Positions 24,689-36,294 of a DNA stretch of 64,000 nt are shown one piece after another. Each line of letters begins with the position of its first letter. Position 1 is the stretch's first letter. The translations under genes were made by a program, and so were the position numbers. The notes beneath the pieces are model-generated. The model ran no database searches. It saw nothing but the letters and a program-made list of their open reading frames with translations, and was not told the DNA's origin. Source of the stretch: Tieghemiomyces parasiticus. Taxonomy: Eukaryota > Kickxellomycota > Dimargaritomycetes > Dimargaritales > Dimargaritaceae. The stretch covers positions 62,001 to 126,000 of the forward strand of contig JANBPT010000003.1 in assembly GCA_027575765.1 (NCBI GenBank). Reading direction: 5' to 3'.

Positions 24689-25564
24689 CTAGCCCGAGGG
24701 ACCTCGCCGGGTCATTTGTGCGAGGCGGCTGGTATAGCTCAGGGCATCGCCCTCCGTGGCCATCCGGTTGATGTGTCGTTGTTCCTCCTTGCTCACGATA
24801 CGTTCAATCACTTCGCCGTCGCCCTTGATGAGTCTGGGAGGTGGCCAGGGTAAATACAAGGGATGAGGCTGATGGGTTAGGTGGGGCCGGTAGTAGGCGG
24901 CCTGCCACAGGAGGACCGGAACGAAGGTGCCCTCATTACGCGGCGGCCCTTCCCCAGTAGTGTCAAGGCTATGCCATGTGATGACTTACCTCGTACGTCC
25001 GCTGAGCGGATCGAACACTTGACGTATCACTGACTGCCGTCGGTCGTATTCCTCTTTGGTCATGGGCACCATAGGGGCTGCCCGCCGGCGAACGGGTTGT
25101 GTGAGCTCCACTGACTGGGTCGTTGCAACTGGGGCCGTAGGTCCTGGCTTTGGCTTTTCGTCGAGAGATTTATCGACGGTACCATTTTCAGGAGGCGGCG
25201 GCGGTACAGGGCTAGCGACCTCTCGACGTGGCTTCGAGGGGTTACGCTTGGGTTGCCGGGTCCCTTCCAAGGGCCGACGGCGACCATGTGAGCCCCTTGG
25301 GCTTCGCGACCGGGAAACCGACGTTGCAGAAGAAGAGGATGATGAAGCCGAACGGGACCTCGACCTCCGGCGTCGACGGCGGCGTTCCGTCGGTGAGCGG
25401 CTCTGCGAAGCCGGCTGACGGCGGCGCTCGGACCGGCGGTGCTTACGATGGGACTGCCTCTCCCGTTCGCGACGGTGCCGGCGGCTATGGCTGGCACTGC
25501 GTCGGCGGGTGCGACACGAGCGAGAGCGAGACCGTTCCCGGTGGCTCGAACGACCGCTACCCAT
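24689..25564 (-). CDS. SR-rich nuclear protein, ARL6IP4/SRp25 family
   Basis: Two exons, 25564-24990 and 24833-24689, join at a split Arg codon to give 239 residues. The N-terminal two thirds is an extended Arg/Ser domain (for example [20 protein letters not shown]), a proline patch [11 protein letters not shown] follows, and the C terminus carries the conserved family block [39 protein letters not shown] and [20 protein letters not shown]. This block is diagnostic of ARL6IP4 (SRp25/SRrp37), a nuclear-speckle protein linked to splicing. Function in fungi is inferred. The ATG at 25564 has G at -3 and starts immediately before the RS domain; the open frame extends upstream but without similarity. 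Conservation across the splice junction strongly supports the gene model. Confidence 0.85.
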
Positions 25565-26264
25565 GACGCAGGTCCCAACGGTGAGCTGAAGGGTTGTCGG
25601 TGGATTGGCAATAGTCAGACCGACGAAGGTATGGGCCGCGGTCCCGTAACCCAACCAATATGGATGGAGGCGGGGAGTAAACGAATGACACTGGGCATGA
25701 ACGGTACATGGAAACAGTCGCTCAATTGAACATGTGCCATCTGCCAGGCTGGAGATGGGCCCGCACAGTTAGAAATCGGCGACGGCTGGACTAGCCCGCC
25801 CTTCTCCCCCCCCCCGTTCCCCACGCTAAGGAAGTAGGCCAATCCACTGCCCTCCCGATTAGATCCGCCCTGAACCGTATAAGCCTGGAAACGCGTATCT
25901 ATACTGGCCACATCTCCTACGGCCTAGTGACAGTTGCTTCGATCAAGCCTTAACGCGTACAGCGCACGCATCGCTATATATTTTTTTTCGACTGACGCAC
26001 CCTCCCCCTCTGAGTGCTCCCCACCGTGCCTCCTTGGCCATTTTTTTTTTCCCTTCCAGTCTTGTTACCCAACACAACAGCCACACCCTATTGGCGTCCT
26101 CATCTCCTCGCCTCTGGACCTTTCCTTCCACTGTAGAATATCCCCCGCGTTGCATTACCTTTCCCCCCCTCACCTTCACGATAAACTTTCCTCAGTTGAT
26201 CCTGATCCATCCGCATACGATCTTCGCTCTCTCTTCCCCTCCCGATCAAGTACATTCAATCACC
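25565..26264. other. Divergent promoter region, ARL6IP4-like and RRM genes
   Basis: A 700-base stretch between two divergently transcribed genes. On the right, 25981-26264 is C/T-rich with two T runs near 25982-25989 and 26040-26049. Fungal housekeeping promoters often look like this. No gene was seen. Confidence 0.45.
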
Positions 26265-26825
26265 ATGTTGTTCCGTCGCTTCGCCACCGCCCTTACCACC
26301 CCGGCCGCTGCCGTCTCGCAGCGTGTCGCGCTCTTCAGCACCTCCCGGCTCAGCCCGTTGGCCCACCGCTCCATTTACGTCGGCAACATCGCGTGGCGCT
26401 CGGAGGAGGAGCAGCTTCGCGAGCTGTTTGAGAGCTTCGGCGGAGTGGTCAAGTGCCACATGCCCAAGGACCCCATGGGCCGTGTCAAGGGTGTCGCTTT
26501 TGTGGATATGGCCACCGACGAGGCCGCCGACTCGGCCATCGAGAAGCTGAACGGTTACAACTTCCTCGGCCGCGACCTTCGCGTGTCCTACAGCATCAAC
26601 GAGCGCCGCTACAACCCCAACAACTTCGAGCAGCGCTCCCCCCGCTTTGGTGAGGCCTCCGGCCAGCAGCCCAGCGCCCGCTACGCCAACTACAACGCCG
26701 ACCAGCAGGCTTCGAGCAACAGCTCGGCCCCGGCCAGCGAGGGCTACCAGGTCTTCGAAGAGACCACGACCGAGACCGCCTACCCTGAGGATACCTCGGC
26801 CCCCAACTCCCAGGGCAAGCAGTAA
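26265..26825 (+). CDS. Mitochondrial RRM RNA-binding protein
   Basis: Intronless, 186 residues. The N terminus MLFRRFATALTTPAAAVSQR is basic and hydroxylated without acidic residues, and RVALFSTSRLSPL resembles an R-x-F/S matrix cleavage region, so import into mitochondria is likely. One RRM follows at about 38-118: RNP2 is SIYVGNIAW and RNP1 is GRVKGVAFVDM, with ADSAIEKLNGYNFLGRDLRV completing the fold. The C-terminal ~65 residues are Gln/Ser/Asn-rich and low in complexity. Similar small single-RRM proteins occur in plant and fungal mitochondria and act in RNA processing or stability. No specific orthologue can be named. An open frame extends upstream, but 26265 is the first ATG giving a good presequence. 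Confidence 0.82.
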   Translation: MLFRRFATALTTPAAAVSQRVALFSTSRLSPLAHRSIYVGNIAWRSEEEQLRELFESFGGVVKCHMPKDPMGRVKGVAFVDMATDEAADSAIEKLNGYNFLGRDLRVSYSINERRYNPNNFEQRSPRFGEASGQQPSARYANYNADQQASSNSSAPASEGYQVFEETTTETAYPEDTSAPNSQGKQ

Positions 26826-27378
26826 ACAGATTGCACCACCGCCCCGGACCATATCCGATCCAGCCTTCAATTTTTCTCTTCATCAACAAGATAAATACCG
26901 TTTCCTATTGATAACTCTGTACAATTCCGTTCGCCACTTCTCCTGTCGTCTGGCGCGGTGAGAGGTCTTAGCCCCAATACTGGCCTGTACTAGGTTGTAT
27001 TCCTTTTATTAGAACCTTACCAACCAAAATATAAAGCAGTTAACCTCATCAACATGTGCTACCCCTCAGTATGACGACCCAGTTGGCGACATGCAGTGAT
27101 AGTTATCACAGCTATAGTGCGTGAATGAGAGGGAGGAGTTCAGATGTCTCTGGAGAAGCATCATGCGAATCGATCAAGTTCTCTGCCAGCAGGATAAAGT
27201 GGGACCTAGGAAAACTACGCACGCCTATCCCTGGCGGTTGCTATTTATTTACCAGCAGAGACCCCGTCCAGCCTCATGGGGTGATAATAAAACCGGCTGC
27301 CCCGAATGCAGACCGAAGAAGGGGGCTAGACGATAGATGCAGACGTCTCTATGTCGCCGCCGTACCAATGTACAGTGT
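26826..27378. other. Intergenic, convergent 3' regions
   Basis: About 550 bases between the stop of the mitochondrial RRM gene and the stop of the minus-strand PABPN1-like gene. It holds both 3' ends; a minus-strand AATAAA at 27244-27249 could serve the PABPN1-like gene. No coding frame of note. Confidence 0.45.
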
Positions 27379-28346
27379 TTAGTAAGGTTGGAAACCGCCG
27401 CGGCCCCTACAGCAAAGAACAAGGTTAAAAGGCAATGATAAAAAGATGGTTAATAGATTAATGGGATTAGAAAGGCTAACCAAGGGAGCAGTCAGGTATG
27501 CTTCCACCCTTCCCCCAAGAAAAAAAAACAATAGTAACGTATACCGAACTACCCAGCCCACTCCCTCTTGCATAGACCCAGGCTGGCACTCGTCCGCTGC
27601 ACACGCCCATTTTTTTTTTCGATACTTACCGGAAACCTCCACCGCGTCCGCGGAACCCGCCCCGGTAGGGACGCCGACCGCGACCCCGACCGACACCGGC
27701 GACGTTCGTCCGCTTGGGGACGACTTTAAGGGGCCGGCCTTGAAACTCGACCTCGTGGAGGGCCAGGGCCTTCTGGGCCATCTCGGGCTCAGTAAACTCA
27801 ATGTATCCATACCCCTTGGGGGCACCCGTCACGCGGTCGCAAATGATGGTGACGCGGTTAACCTCGCCACAGTCCTTAAAGTGCGCCTGCAGGTCCTCCG
27901 GTGTGGCCGCGTATTCGACGTTGCCCACGTAGATTGACCGGCTATCAACCTCGTTCGACGCCACCACCGGGACCTCGCCGGGTAGTGACGAAGCCGGGGA
28001 GCCAGACACTGCGGTTGCGATCGGGTTCCCCCCTAGTTGCTTCTCCACCTGCTGCTGCATAGTGCGAAGCTTGGCGGCCTCTTGTTCCATCTCGGCCAGC
28101 TTCTTCTTCATGACGGCCAGTTCCTGCAGGGTTGCCAGTGGCGGGTAGTAATAGGACGAGTCGGAGCCTGTCAGCTGGGTTAGAGGGTCTTGCAGAGGGG
28201 GACAAGGGATGGGCTGCCATTAGAACCATCCCACAGCCTACCCTGCTCCCATCACGAGCGCCGTAGTGGAACATGAAGCTTACATCGTCGACAGAGGGTT
28301 TAGCACCAGCAGCAGCCGGCTGATCTTGGAGATTGTCGTTGGACAT
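27379..28346 (-). CDS. Nuclear poly(A)-binding protein, PABPN1/PABP2-like
   Basis: Three exons, 28346-28284, 28174-27630 and 27406-27379, total 636 bases and encode 211 residues. PABPN1 proteins bind nascent poly(A) in the nucleus and stimulate poly(A) polymerase. The order matches the family: an acidic or neutral N terminus ([20 protein letters not shown]), a coiled-coil helix ([20 protein letters not shown]), a single RRM with RNP2 SIYVGNVEY and RNP1 KGYGYIEF, then an Arg/Gly tail ([20 protein letters not shown]) ending in GRGGFQPY, like the Arg-rich C terminus of PABPN1. The last exon codes only nine residues plus stop. The exon 2 acceptor (28174) was chosen because nearby AGs break the frame. 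RGG arginines would be methylation targets. Confidence 0.88.
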
Positions 28347-31300
28347 GGTTTATGGCAGGGATGTGAAATAGGCCAATGAAGGAAGCGGTTGAGGCAATGA
28401 AGGGAACGTAGCTGGCTGTCGAAATTAATGATGCAACCGTGGTGAAATGGACAGATCTACGCTGGCAGCTAGACGTATGCGACACAAGGGTTGCTAACTA
28501 AGATTCTGGAAAGTGGATAGGCGCTGTGCCTTCACCAGCACGATCAGGTTAATAATTAGCCAAGTGGGTAACAAGCCGTAGCTTTAATGATCACATGATA
28601 CGACGAGACGTGCGACGCGCCAACGGAGGCAAGGATGGCCGTTGCAGGTAAACGTACCCAGTCATTCAGTCCACTTCGCACGAGAGCACCGCGTGCGAAA
28701 AATGCGGACAGATGGTTGAGACAAAGGTTGCTTTCAATGGAAGTTAATGAAAAAAAATATATATAGAGAAAAAACAAAGCTGAACATTTTAGACCTTAGC
28801 CCTGTTAACAAGACTTGGTTCTGGTCGAGACACTGAATGGTCGGAACCAAATGATATCTTCCTAAGGATGATTGTCGTATAGAGTTTGGCTGTCGCTTGC
28901 CGCATCATCACTGATGGAATGGTTAAACCTCCATCATACGGGCCGTGACCCACCCTATGACACCGCTGGCTTTGGCCAACAACTTAATGACACTGGTGAA
29001 TTCGTAAACGATAGGAACCGGCTCTTACTATCAATAGCACCCTATTAAATCCGGAGTTAATTGGTCTGGTCCCGTCACAGTTGACCTAGAGTAGTCCGGA
29101 TGGCACCATGCCTATACCCCAAGGCCCCCAGCCAGTTCAATTGTGAAGCTCTTAATAGCAATGGAGTCTCCCAGCCCTGTTTCCAGGTCTATTGGCAGCC
29201 AGCTTTATGAGAGAATTTATCCAAGTCTAGTACTGACAGCTTCCAGGTAAATTACACTGGTGAGGATCCTGTATCTACCACTATGATCTGCCCACTGACG
29301 CTGGCGCGTTTCCACCGTGGCCCTCTACGTTGAGAAAGCCGGAACCACAATGCAGATGGGCCTTAGCGATAGGTTGTGTCGTGGGGCGTGGTACATCACT
29401 ATTGATATTCTAATCCTAAATCAACTACGTCATCACCATTTGAGCCATAAAATATGCTCGGGGATCCATAGGCCCAGGCAAACGTGATAGCGCGTCAAAG
29501 CTCAGCAGGTTGCCTACGGTAGTTCTGCGGTAGTAATAGGCCTATTGGCTGTTTTGGCAGTCTGATAAGTCGATGGTGCCACCACTGCAATAATACAACA
29601 CTCAGAGCCACTTGATGGTTTCTGAACTAGCCCCTTGCGACCTCTGGGGGGAGGCTCAAGGTCCTCAAGTAACAGTCGTGGAGCAGGATGGCTTCTACAC
29701 CTGAAGCCACCGTGGCCTCTGGACCATCCATCCCCTCTAGGTTTCAGTCCCGTGGGTAGGGGGGGGGGCGGTTGTCAATGGAGTGCATGGGTTTGCTGGG
29801 TAGCTCAAGATGATTAGTGATTTGAGCACAGTATATGCTAGCTTCAAGTCTATGACCATATTTCGTTGTTTAGGATGTCATGCACTTTGTAAGGGGGGAT
29901 GGTAGGACCAACATCACCCTCTTCTATTCACCTAATCGGATGCAGATGTTTCATCAAGATCTCCACCAAACCATGGCGGCCACAGGGCCTAATCGGGTAT
30001 TAGAATATACCCAGTATTATCAGCTGGAGCAACGGACTGCTACCGGCTGAGTGTCTGTAAAAGGGTAGAGAGATGGGCCTTGTGTTGATTTATCCGACCC
30101 CGAAGTGCCCCCGCAGCATTCAAGCCGTAAAGACTACAATCGAATACACCCTGTACCACCTTACTGTCAATAATGGAACCTGGTCACAACCCTTGTCATC
30201 TCTGGCGTGGTTAATTGAGGGGGGGCATTTCAATGTACCAACCCTGCATGATGGTAACCAACTAGTGATGAACATTGGACTGGCCTGGTACAGCCACAGG
30301 TTGAGCTAAAAAGACCAGGGGCGGGGGCACAGGTGGTTCCGGTGCCTTCAGACTGAATCCATACGTCAAACACATAGGCGAGCTAGCCCATTATGCAGCC
30401 CGACGGTCGAGGGTATGCCGTAGTTCTTTTCGACGACAGGATGCAAAGTTAACCAACTGTTTGGCTAACCCCACTACAAGTTGAGCCTGCGGGTTCGCTT
30501 ATACTGCCGCTGTATTGCCTGTGCTGCACCGGGCACACTTTCAGGCACATTCGCTTCATTGCTTGCATGCAGGAAAAAGGTTCCGTGGCCGGAGTTTATC
30601 GGTGCCACCACGCCCACCGGCAGAGCATTGTGTGACGCTACCTAGGACCTTGCTTCATCAGCTTGGGCCATTATAACACCTTTATGTGAAGGCCTCTCCA
30701 TACGCTGTTACTTGCTTGTCTAGAGTGCTAGACCAGGTCTGATCAGTAGCAACTTAATGGGCCTAACATGGTTGCTGCATATTGCTATCCCACAGGCATC
30801 AGTATGCACACTATAATACCCAGGCGGTGCTAGGTCTGACTAGATGCAGCCGTTCATTCCGCAAATCTGATGACTTCGCTCTCTAGGGCTGGACGGGTGG
30901 TTGGTCGCCAGGCCCTTACTAGTCGGCTTGGGTAGGCTGGAGGTCAGCCAGGATCGATCCAGCGGGCTACAAGTCGCACTGAGGCACTGGCGTGCCCCAA
31001 CTTCCTATTGGATGCGGATGGGTGCGCTATCCTCTACATCCTTATCACTTTGAGGGCTCGGGAAAAAGGGGCCAAGGCTTTTAAGGTACATACAAACCCG
31101 TCACTATGTTTGCAATGTACATGACGTGTAGCAAGTTTTCAGGAGGTACATGCCATATGGCCGGGTGGCTCACCTCTGGCCATTTCAGCGTGTGTTCGAC
31201 CTTAGCCGGGCCCTAGCTAGTCCACTGATTTGAATTCATTAGTATACCGTGGAGGTTTGGCTCGGATACCCGGTCCGGATTACCTAACTCGTACCTTACC

Positions 31301-34300
31301 CTGGCCTGCATCGTCCCTAGCATGCCGACCAGCTTCCACACGATGCTTTTTTTTTTGTTCCCTTCCGCACAAGGGTATCGTAATGGTTACACCAGCCTCT
31401 ACCATATGGTCATCGCAAAGCAGCAACCGAGCTCGCGGTCGATCAGCCCAGTGCCACTCAACGGAGGACCCCGGCAGTCAAGATTATGGGCCACGAACCA
31501 CCGCCCATTATTGATTGACCGGGAATACTAATCGCAGATATATTCGAGATCTCTTTGTTTCTTTGTCCCCCTTTTTCCTCTTCTCCTACCTCCCATGAAC
31601 GCTTGCTACCAGCCCAGTCCCGTCGGCAGACGTACACCACTCAACAGACGAACTGGACCGCCGCTGGCATTCCTTTCGCTACCGAGAGGCTCTACCCGTC
31701 TAGGCCCTTTTCACCAGGTTCGCACTTACATAGCGTATTACTTGACGGCGGGCGGTCCTCGCTAGCCTTTGGTGGGCCCTTTCCACCGCCCACAGGAACC
31801 CTATGCCGCCCACCGCTTCCCTCAGTTGGTTGGTACTCAGCCGTTGAAAGACACCGCAGTCTACTCGGTGTACACCCAGCCCGGCTCACCGGAAGATTAT
31901 TGGTGGGGATGTGTTCCACCGAGATGTGGTGGCCGCCACCTCTTAGCACCACGGTGCCACAGCCACTGGCAATTAGCAGTATTCGCCCCCCTGTTCCTTT
32001 AGTCCGTCTCCTCCATTTTTCCCTTGTAGCCGAAACCTCCCCCTTTCGTTTTCACATTGCGTACCAGCCAACTGGGAGCTCACCAAGCCTCTCCACTGTT
32101 GTTTACTAGGCCGGGAGCTGACCGGGTCCCTTGCGCCTCCCACCACGGCCGACCACACCTCTTTGCCCAATGATAGTCCACTGTACCACTCAAAATCGAA
32201 CCTTCCGTTTCACCCGTATGTTTTCAAGGTGCAGTGGATAAAACGAGACCAGCTTTGCCAAAACCGAAACCGGGAATTATCAATCACCCTTCTCCGCTCA
32301 ATTGAGGATTTTTAGTCCCTGTACCCCATTTGACTATCCCTGTATCCTTTCATTTTTAGATGCATAGTTGTATTGCGTTTCCCCTCTCCGCTCTCTCTTT
32401 TTTTATACCTTTTTACCTCCTTTTTGCTTCAAGCTCAAAGTATCAAAAGCACAATACCTCAACAACTCCAGATGCCCCTAGCCTCTCTGGGGTTTCCCCT
32501 CCGTTTTATCATCTATACCCCCTCCCTGTCACACACACCCTGCATTCCTATAGTTTCTGCTTTCTAGCCGTAAGCGGTAGTGGTAGGTTATTTAGTAGTA
32601 TAATTTCATTAGCTAGTCCCTATCCAAGTGCTGCCGTGGTAGGCCCGTTAGTACTGCCTGCTGTTTACCAGCTCTACACTCCTCTTCCGTTTTGTAGAGG
32701 AACCACGGACTAACGGCGACTGCCTTAGAGGGCGGGGCTACCTAGCCCTTCTTGGCTCAGCCCCCTAATACGATTATCCCTCCTTTTTCTGTACACTTGG
32801 CATCCGTGGCAACCTCACTGTGCGTGGTGTTCAGGTCTGCAGGGGAGGGGGTTTACTTCACCTCGGAAAGTCATCAAGCGGCCGTTTAACAGGGTCATGG
32901 TTGTCGTGGGGTAGTGAGAGGATGATGTTATTGGAGCGGGCTATAGCGGGAAAATGGTCGTTGTTGGGCAAATGAGAGGCTAATAATTTGTACCCGAGAG
33001 TGGCGCTAAGCCTCAAGATACCTCCTGCACCAAACTACGTCCGTTCTCCACCTAGGAAGCCCACCCGAGCGCCTCAAATGACCTCGCCCTCCGACATGGC
33101 TTACCTACAGCCCTCGGCAACCTTTCTTCCTGAACCCACCTGACCAAGGAGTCACCGAGAGTACTTTCCTTTAGACACAAACACACGCAAACACGTCAAT
33201 TGCTATCCGAATTGTAAGGTGTACCCCTCACGACATGCATAATGTCATGACCACTTCTCTACACTTGCACTTCTAATAAACTTTTTATTTTCCCCTCGGC
33301 ATTTAGCCTACCGCAGTAGGCCATTACTAAAATTAAACCTGCTGCTCCTGGGCTAATGGTATTGGGCAAGAGGGAAATATGCACCGCCAATGATACATAA
33401 AGTCGACATTTCCCCCAATCTCAATCATATTTATTATAGATGATGGCCACTACTCTGTGCAGTTTGGGGCGCTCTTCCTAGCCATCTAGCAGAGTGGGCT
33501 CTACAACCAATTGGCGGGAGCCTGACAAGCTCCGATTGCCAAGCGTCCACAGCCGACCCCAGTGCGATTAATTTCTTACCGAGCAACCACCACTTGACAT
33601 TCCCAAATAGCGAAAATTCGCAGGGGGGTTAGATAGTAGCAGAGCGGGCCCCTGAGAAACCTCTCAATTCATTGCTACAGCTGACCATTGAAGCTGGACT
33701 ACCGCCAACAACCAATCACGGTTTTGTGATTAAAAAGGGCGCGACTTTTCGACTTCGGAAGCGAACTCGGTGTGATGCCGGATCCTCCCCTCCATGGAGA
33801 AAGACTCAGAACCAAGTTCCTCAACTACACCTAGTGGTTCTCTCGCCACCAGCAGGACCCGCTTATTTCAAGAGGATGAATTGCCCATGATTGTAGATCT
33901 GCTAAGCGGGCAATACATATCATTATTTATTCATCCCGGCCTACCCACCCCGCGACCCCCTCTCATTCTTTCCTCTGGTTGCTCCCCCCCTCTCGGGCTA
34001 CACACTTCGTCACAGTACTTGTGGTGCGTGTCCCGTGAACTTGTGTTTCAATGGTGGCAAATTTTGCGTTTCATGAGCCAAGCCGTTTACGTATGCGTTT
34101 GCATCGATGGACATACGGCAAAGTGGGAAATGTTAGCAGGATGGCCAAAGGTTAAGCCTATCAGTACGTTATCTCCCAGCAGGCTACAGCTATTCCATCT
34201 CTTTCTTAGATGGGGCTCTCTGCCCAGCCGACTCACCTTTAGGGTGCCTCCCTTCCATTGCATCGCATGGAGAGTGGCCCGAGTAGCTTGCTTTTATCAC

Positions 34301-34880
34301 ACTTTAGTCCTGCAATAACAGAACTGGAGAGTTCAGTACAGTCCTAGCGAGGAACAGCCTTTGTGCTTGGCACTTCACCCGTGGCTTCTTATCAGCAGTA
34401 GTAGGGGCCTTCTGCTTTGCAGCCTTGGCAGGTGCCAGATCACCACCACCACCATTCTGGGACGTTGTACACTAGAACTACTCCGGAATCTCACCATTGG
34501 CCCAAGGGTTCAAGAGGATGGGAGTGTGGTAAATATACAGGGGTTGAGAGTACGATATAAAAGCAAAGGATTCTAGGGCAGTCTCTCATTTATTGAGGTG
34601 GCTGGTGGACAGATACTATATATCCATTCCGGCCTTGACTTCCAACGGTAGATGTGAAATGGAAGCAGCGATTAATGCATCAAACGGTGCAGGCGACTTC
34701 GATGCACTCGGCTTATCGTCATCATTCCGAATCCAGGTGAGAGGTCGCTGTTGAGGCTGTGATCATAAGTTGGCGATGATTCCGACCACAATAATCATCG
34801 ATGGTGGTGAATAATATCCCCGATTAGTTTTCAGCCCATCCATCAACGGCATTGACCTAGGCTGGTATGGCAAGTAGCGT
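28347..34880. other. Gene-poor region of about 6.5 kb
   Basis: I find no credible gene. All frames are interrupted often, composition is AT-richer than the genic parts, and open frames such as 31555-32109, 32360-32713 and 33794-34318 lack motifs and mainly follow C/T-rich or low-complexity DNA (for example 32360-32580). The stretch looks like decayed repetitive DNA, but I cannot assign an element family. A poly-T run is near 31348-31357. The right end runs into a dispersed repeat shared with 45.5 kb. Confidence 0.4.
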
Positions 34881-35117
34881 CTACCTGGCACTGTCGGTGC
34901 AGCTCGAGGACCAGGCGTCAGCGACAAACAGCAATAGGCGCAATGCAGGATCCACTCCTTCTGGTGCTAAATGCGACGACGCATACTGGCTGGCCACAGC
35001 CCGTGCCAACAACGCGTCACCCAAGACACACAGTTGGCGAGTGGGTAATGCACAAGATTCCCATCTCAGCAGGTGCCAAAATAAATATGCTGCTATGTGA
35101 ACACCTCTGAAAAACAC
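34881..35117 (-). repeat. Dispersed repeat, copy 1 (inverted relative to copy 2)
   Basis: Read on the minus strand, this segment matches 45530-45718 on the plus strand over about 180 bases. Shared blocks include CAGAGGTGTTC, CATAGCAGCATAT, CCAACTGTG, TATGCGTCGTCGCATTT and GAGTGGATCCTG. The minus strand is open through the segment and reads PTRQLCVLGDALLARAVASQ; the other copy reads PTHQLCVVCDALFARAVAS, so protein-level similarity persists. The family is not recognised; the remnant of a transposon coding region is the best guess. Confidence 0.7.
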
Positions 35118-35511
35118 AGTAGGCGAGCCAAGTAAATAGAGGGAAATTCGAGCTTAAGTGGGACGGATTTGAGTCTATCCCTGGCATAAGGAGCCGCACC
35201 GAACGCCTGAATAAAAAAATGATAATGAAGTGCCAGTACTCCGAAAACAGCAGCAAATCGCCCCTGAGTTCTGTACAAACAGAATGACCCACAAGGAGTC
35301 TCGCAGCCGACCCGTCCGTCATCCACCCGGCGGCTCAGGGTCCCACGTGTTCCCACTTGGGCACGCACATCTGTGACTGCCCCTCGCCATAGTCATTTCA
35401 CCTTCCGGCATCCATCCCGGCCCATCTAGCTAGGCACTTCCTCTAGTCCACTCATTCTTTAGCCACTCCCCAGGTTTCCTTAGCCCATCTCCGTTTTCCA
35501 GTCTGTCTGCT
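35118..35511. other. Upstream of pterin dehydratase gene
   Basis: About 390 bases between the dispersed repeat and the next gene. The minus strand is open over 35093-35368 and may continue the decayed element, but similarity to the region left of copy 2 is not convincing. The right half is the C/T-rich promoter of the dehydratase gene. Confidence 0.35.
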
Positions 35512-36046
35512 ATGGTCACCCTCCGCATTCCAAACTCGGTTCTCCGGCGTGCCTTGCCAGTCGTTTCCCTTAGGATGGGTCAGGCGGTACAGCCCTTCTC
35601 GACCACCTTTGTCGGTTCCGTGCAGCGTCTGGACGACGAGCAGCGCCGAATCCACCTCTCGCCTTTGCTTGGAGATTCGCAAGCGACCTGGTCCCTTGTG
35701 CGCGACCGCGACGCTATCCACAAGACATTCACCTTCGACGATTTCAACCAGGCCTTCGGTTTTATGACTCGGGTGGCCCTTAAGGCCGAGACCATGGGTC
35801 ACCACCCCGAGTGGTTCAACGTAAGTTTCTAATCGTTGCCCTGATTGACGGCTGAAATTGAAGGGGTACGCACGGTTACGCCCCCAACCTCTTGGAGTTA
35901 ACCATGTTCAGACACACATAATGTACCATTTCCTCTAGGTGTACAACCGCGTAGAAGTGACGCTGTCGACCCATGACTGCCACGGCCTATCCAGTAACGA
36001 CATCGAACTGGCCAAGTTCTGCGATGAAGCTTGCGGCCGAGCATAG
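35512..36046 (+). CDS. Pterin-4a-carbinolamine dehydratase (PCD/DCoH)
   Basis: This enzyme dehydrates 4a-hydroxytetrahydrobiopterin (EC 4.2.1.96) to recycle the pterin cofactor. Exons 35512-35820 and 35939-36046 give 138 residues. The family signature spans the intron: GHHPEWFN, then [20 protein letters not shown] and [13 protein letters not shown], with the catalytic His pair and the later His and Asp all present. Upstream, [19 protein letters not shown] matches the conserved helix. The N terminus [20 protein letters not shown] is basic and amphipathic, suggesting mitochondrial targeting; an internal ATG at 35575 would give a cytosolic form starting [12 protein letters not shown]. The gene is convergent with URA3, 248 bases apart. 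Confidence 0.92.
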
Positions 36047-36116
36047 ACCGCAACGAGCCATGATTTGCACCATGGCTGTCACATAGCTATTGTTACGGCG
36101 TTGCGACCCTGACCTA

Positions 36117-36122
36117 AATAAA
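36117..36122 (+). terminator. Polyadenylation signal after pterin dehydratase gene
   Basis: AATAAA 71 bases after the stop, in the short convergent space before the URA3 3' end. Role inferred from spacing. Confidence 0.4.
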
Positions 36123-36294
36123 TATACCGTGACGAATATCCTGGTGCCCAATGTTGGCTGGAATCAACGGTGGTTTACTGATGGGATTGCCACCTCTAGT
36201 AAAGGCCAAATGGCCATAGTGGGAGGGGACAGCCTAGTCTGTACAAATAGGATAATTGGGGAGGGGTAATTCTTCACTACCCACGTCGTGTCGT

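Noticed and set aside
30073..30309. 78-codon frame in the gene desert, tested as a retroelement integrase or RNase H remnant
   Set aside because: I could not align catalytic residues of any retroelement domain in any frame, so no family is claimed.
31555..32109. 184-codon frame in the gene desert
   Set aside because: Composition reflects C/T-rich DNA; another frame in the same place is equally open; no family motif.
33794..34318. 174-codon frame starting MEKDSEPSSSTTPSG
   Set aside because: The start looks protein-like, but the remainder is low in charge, hydrophobic and motif-free. Insufficient to call.
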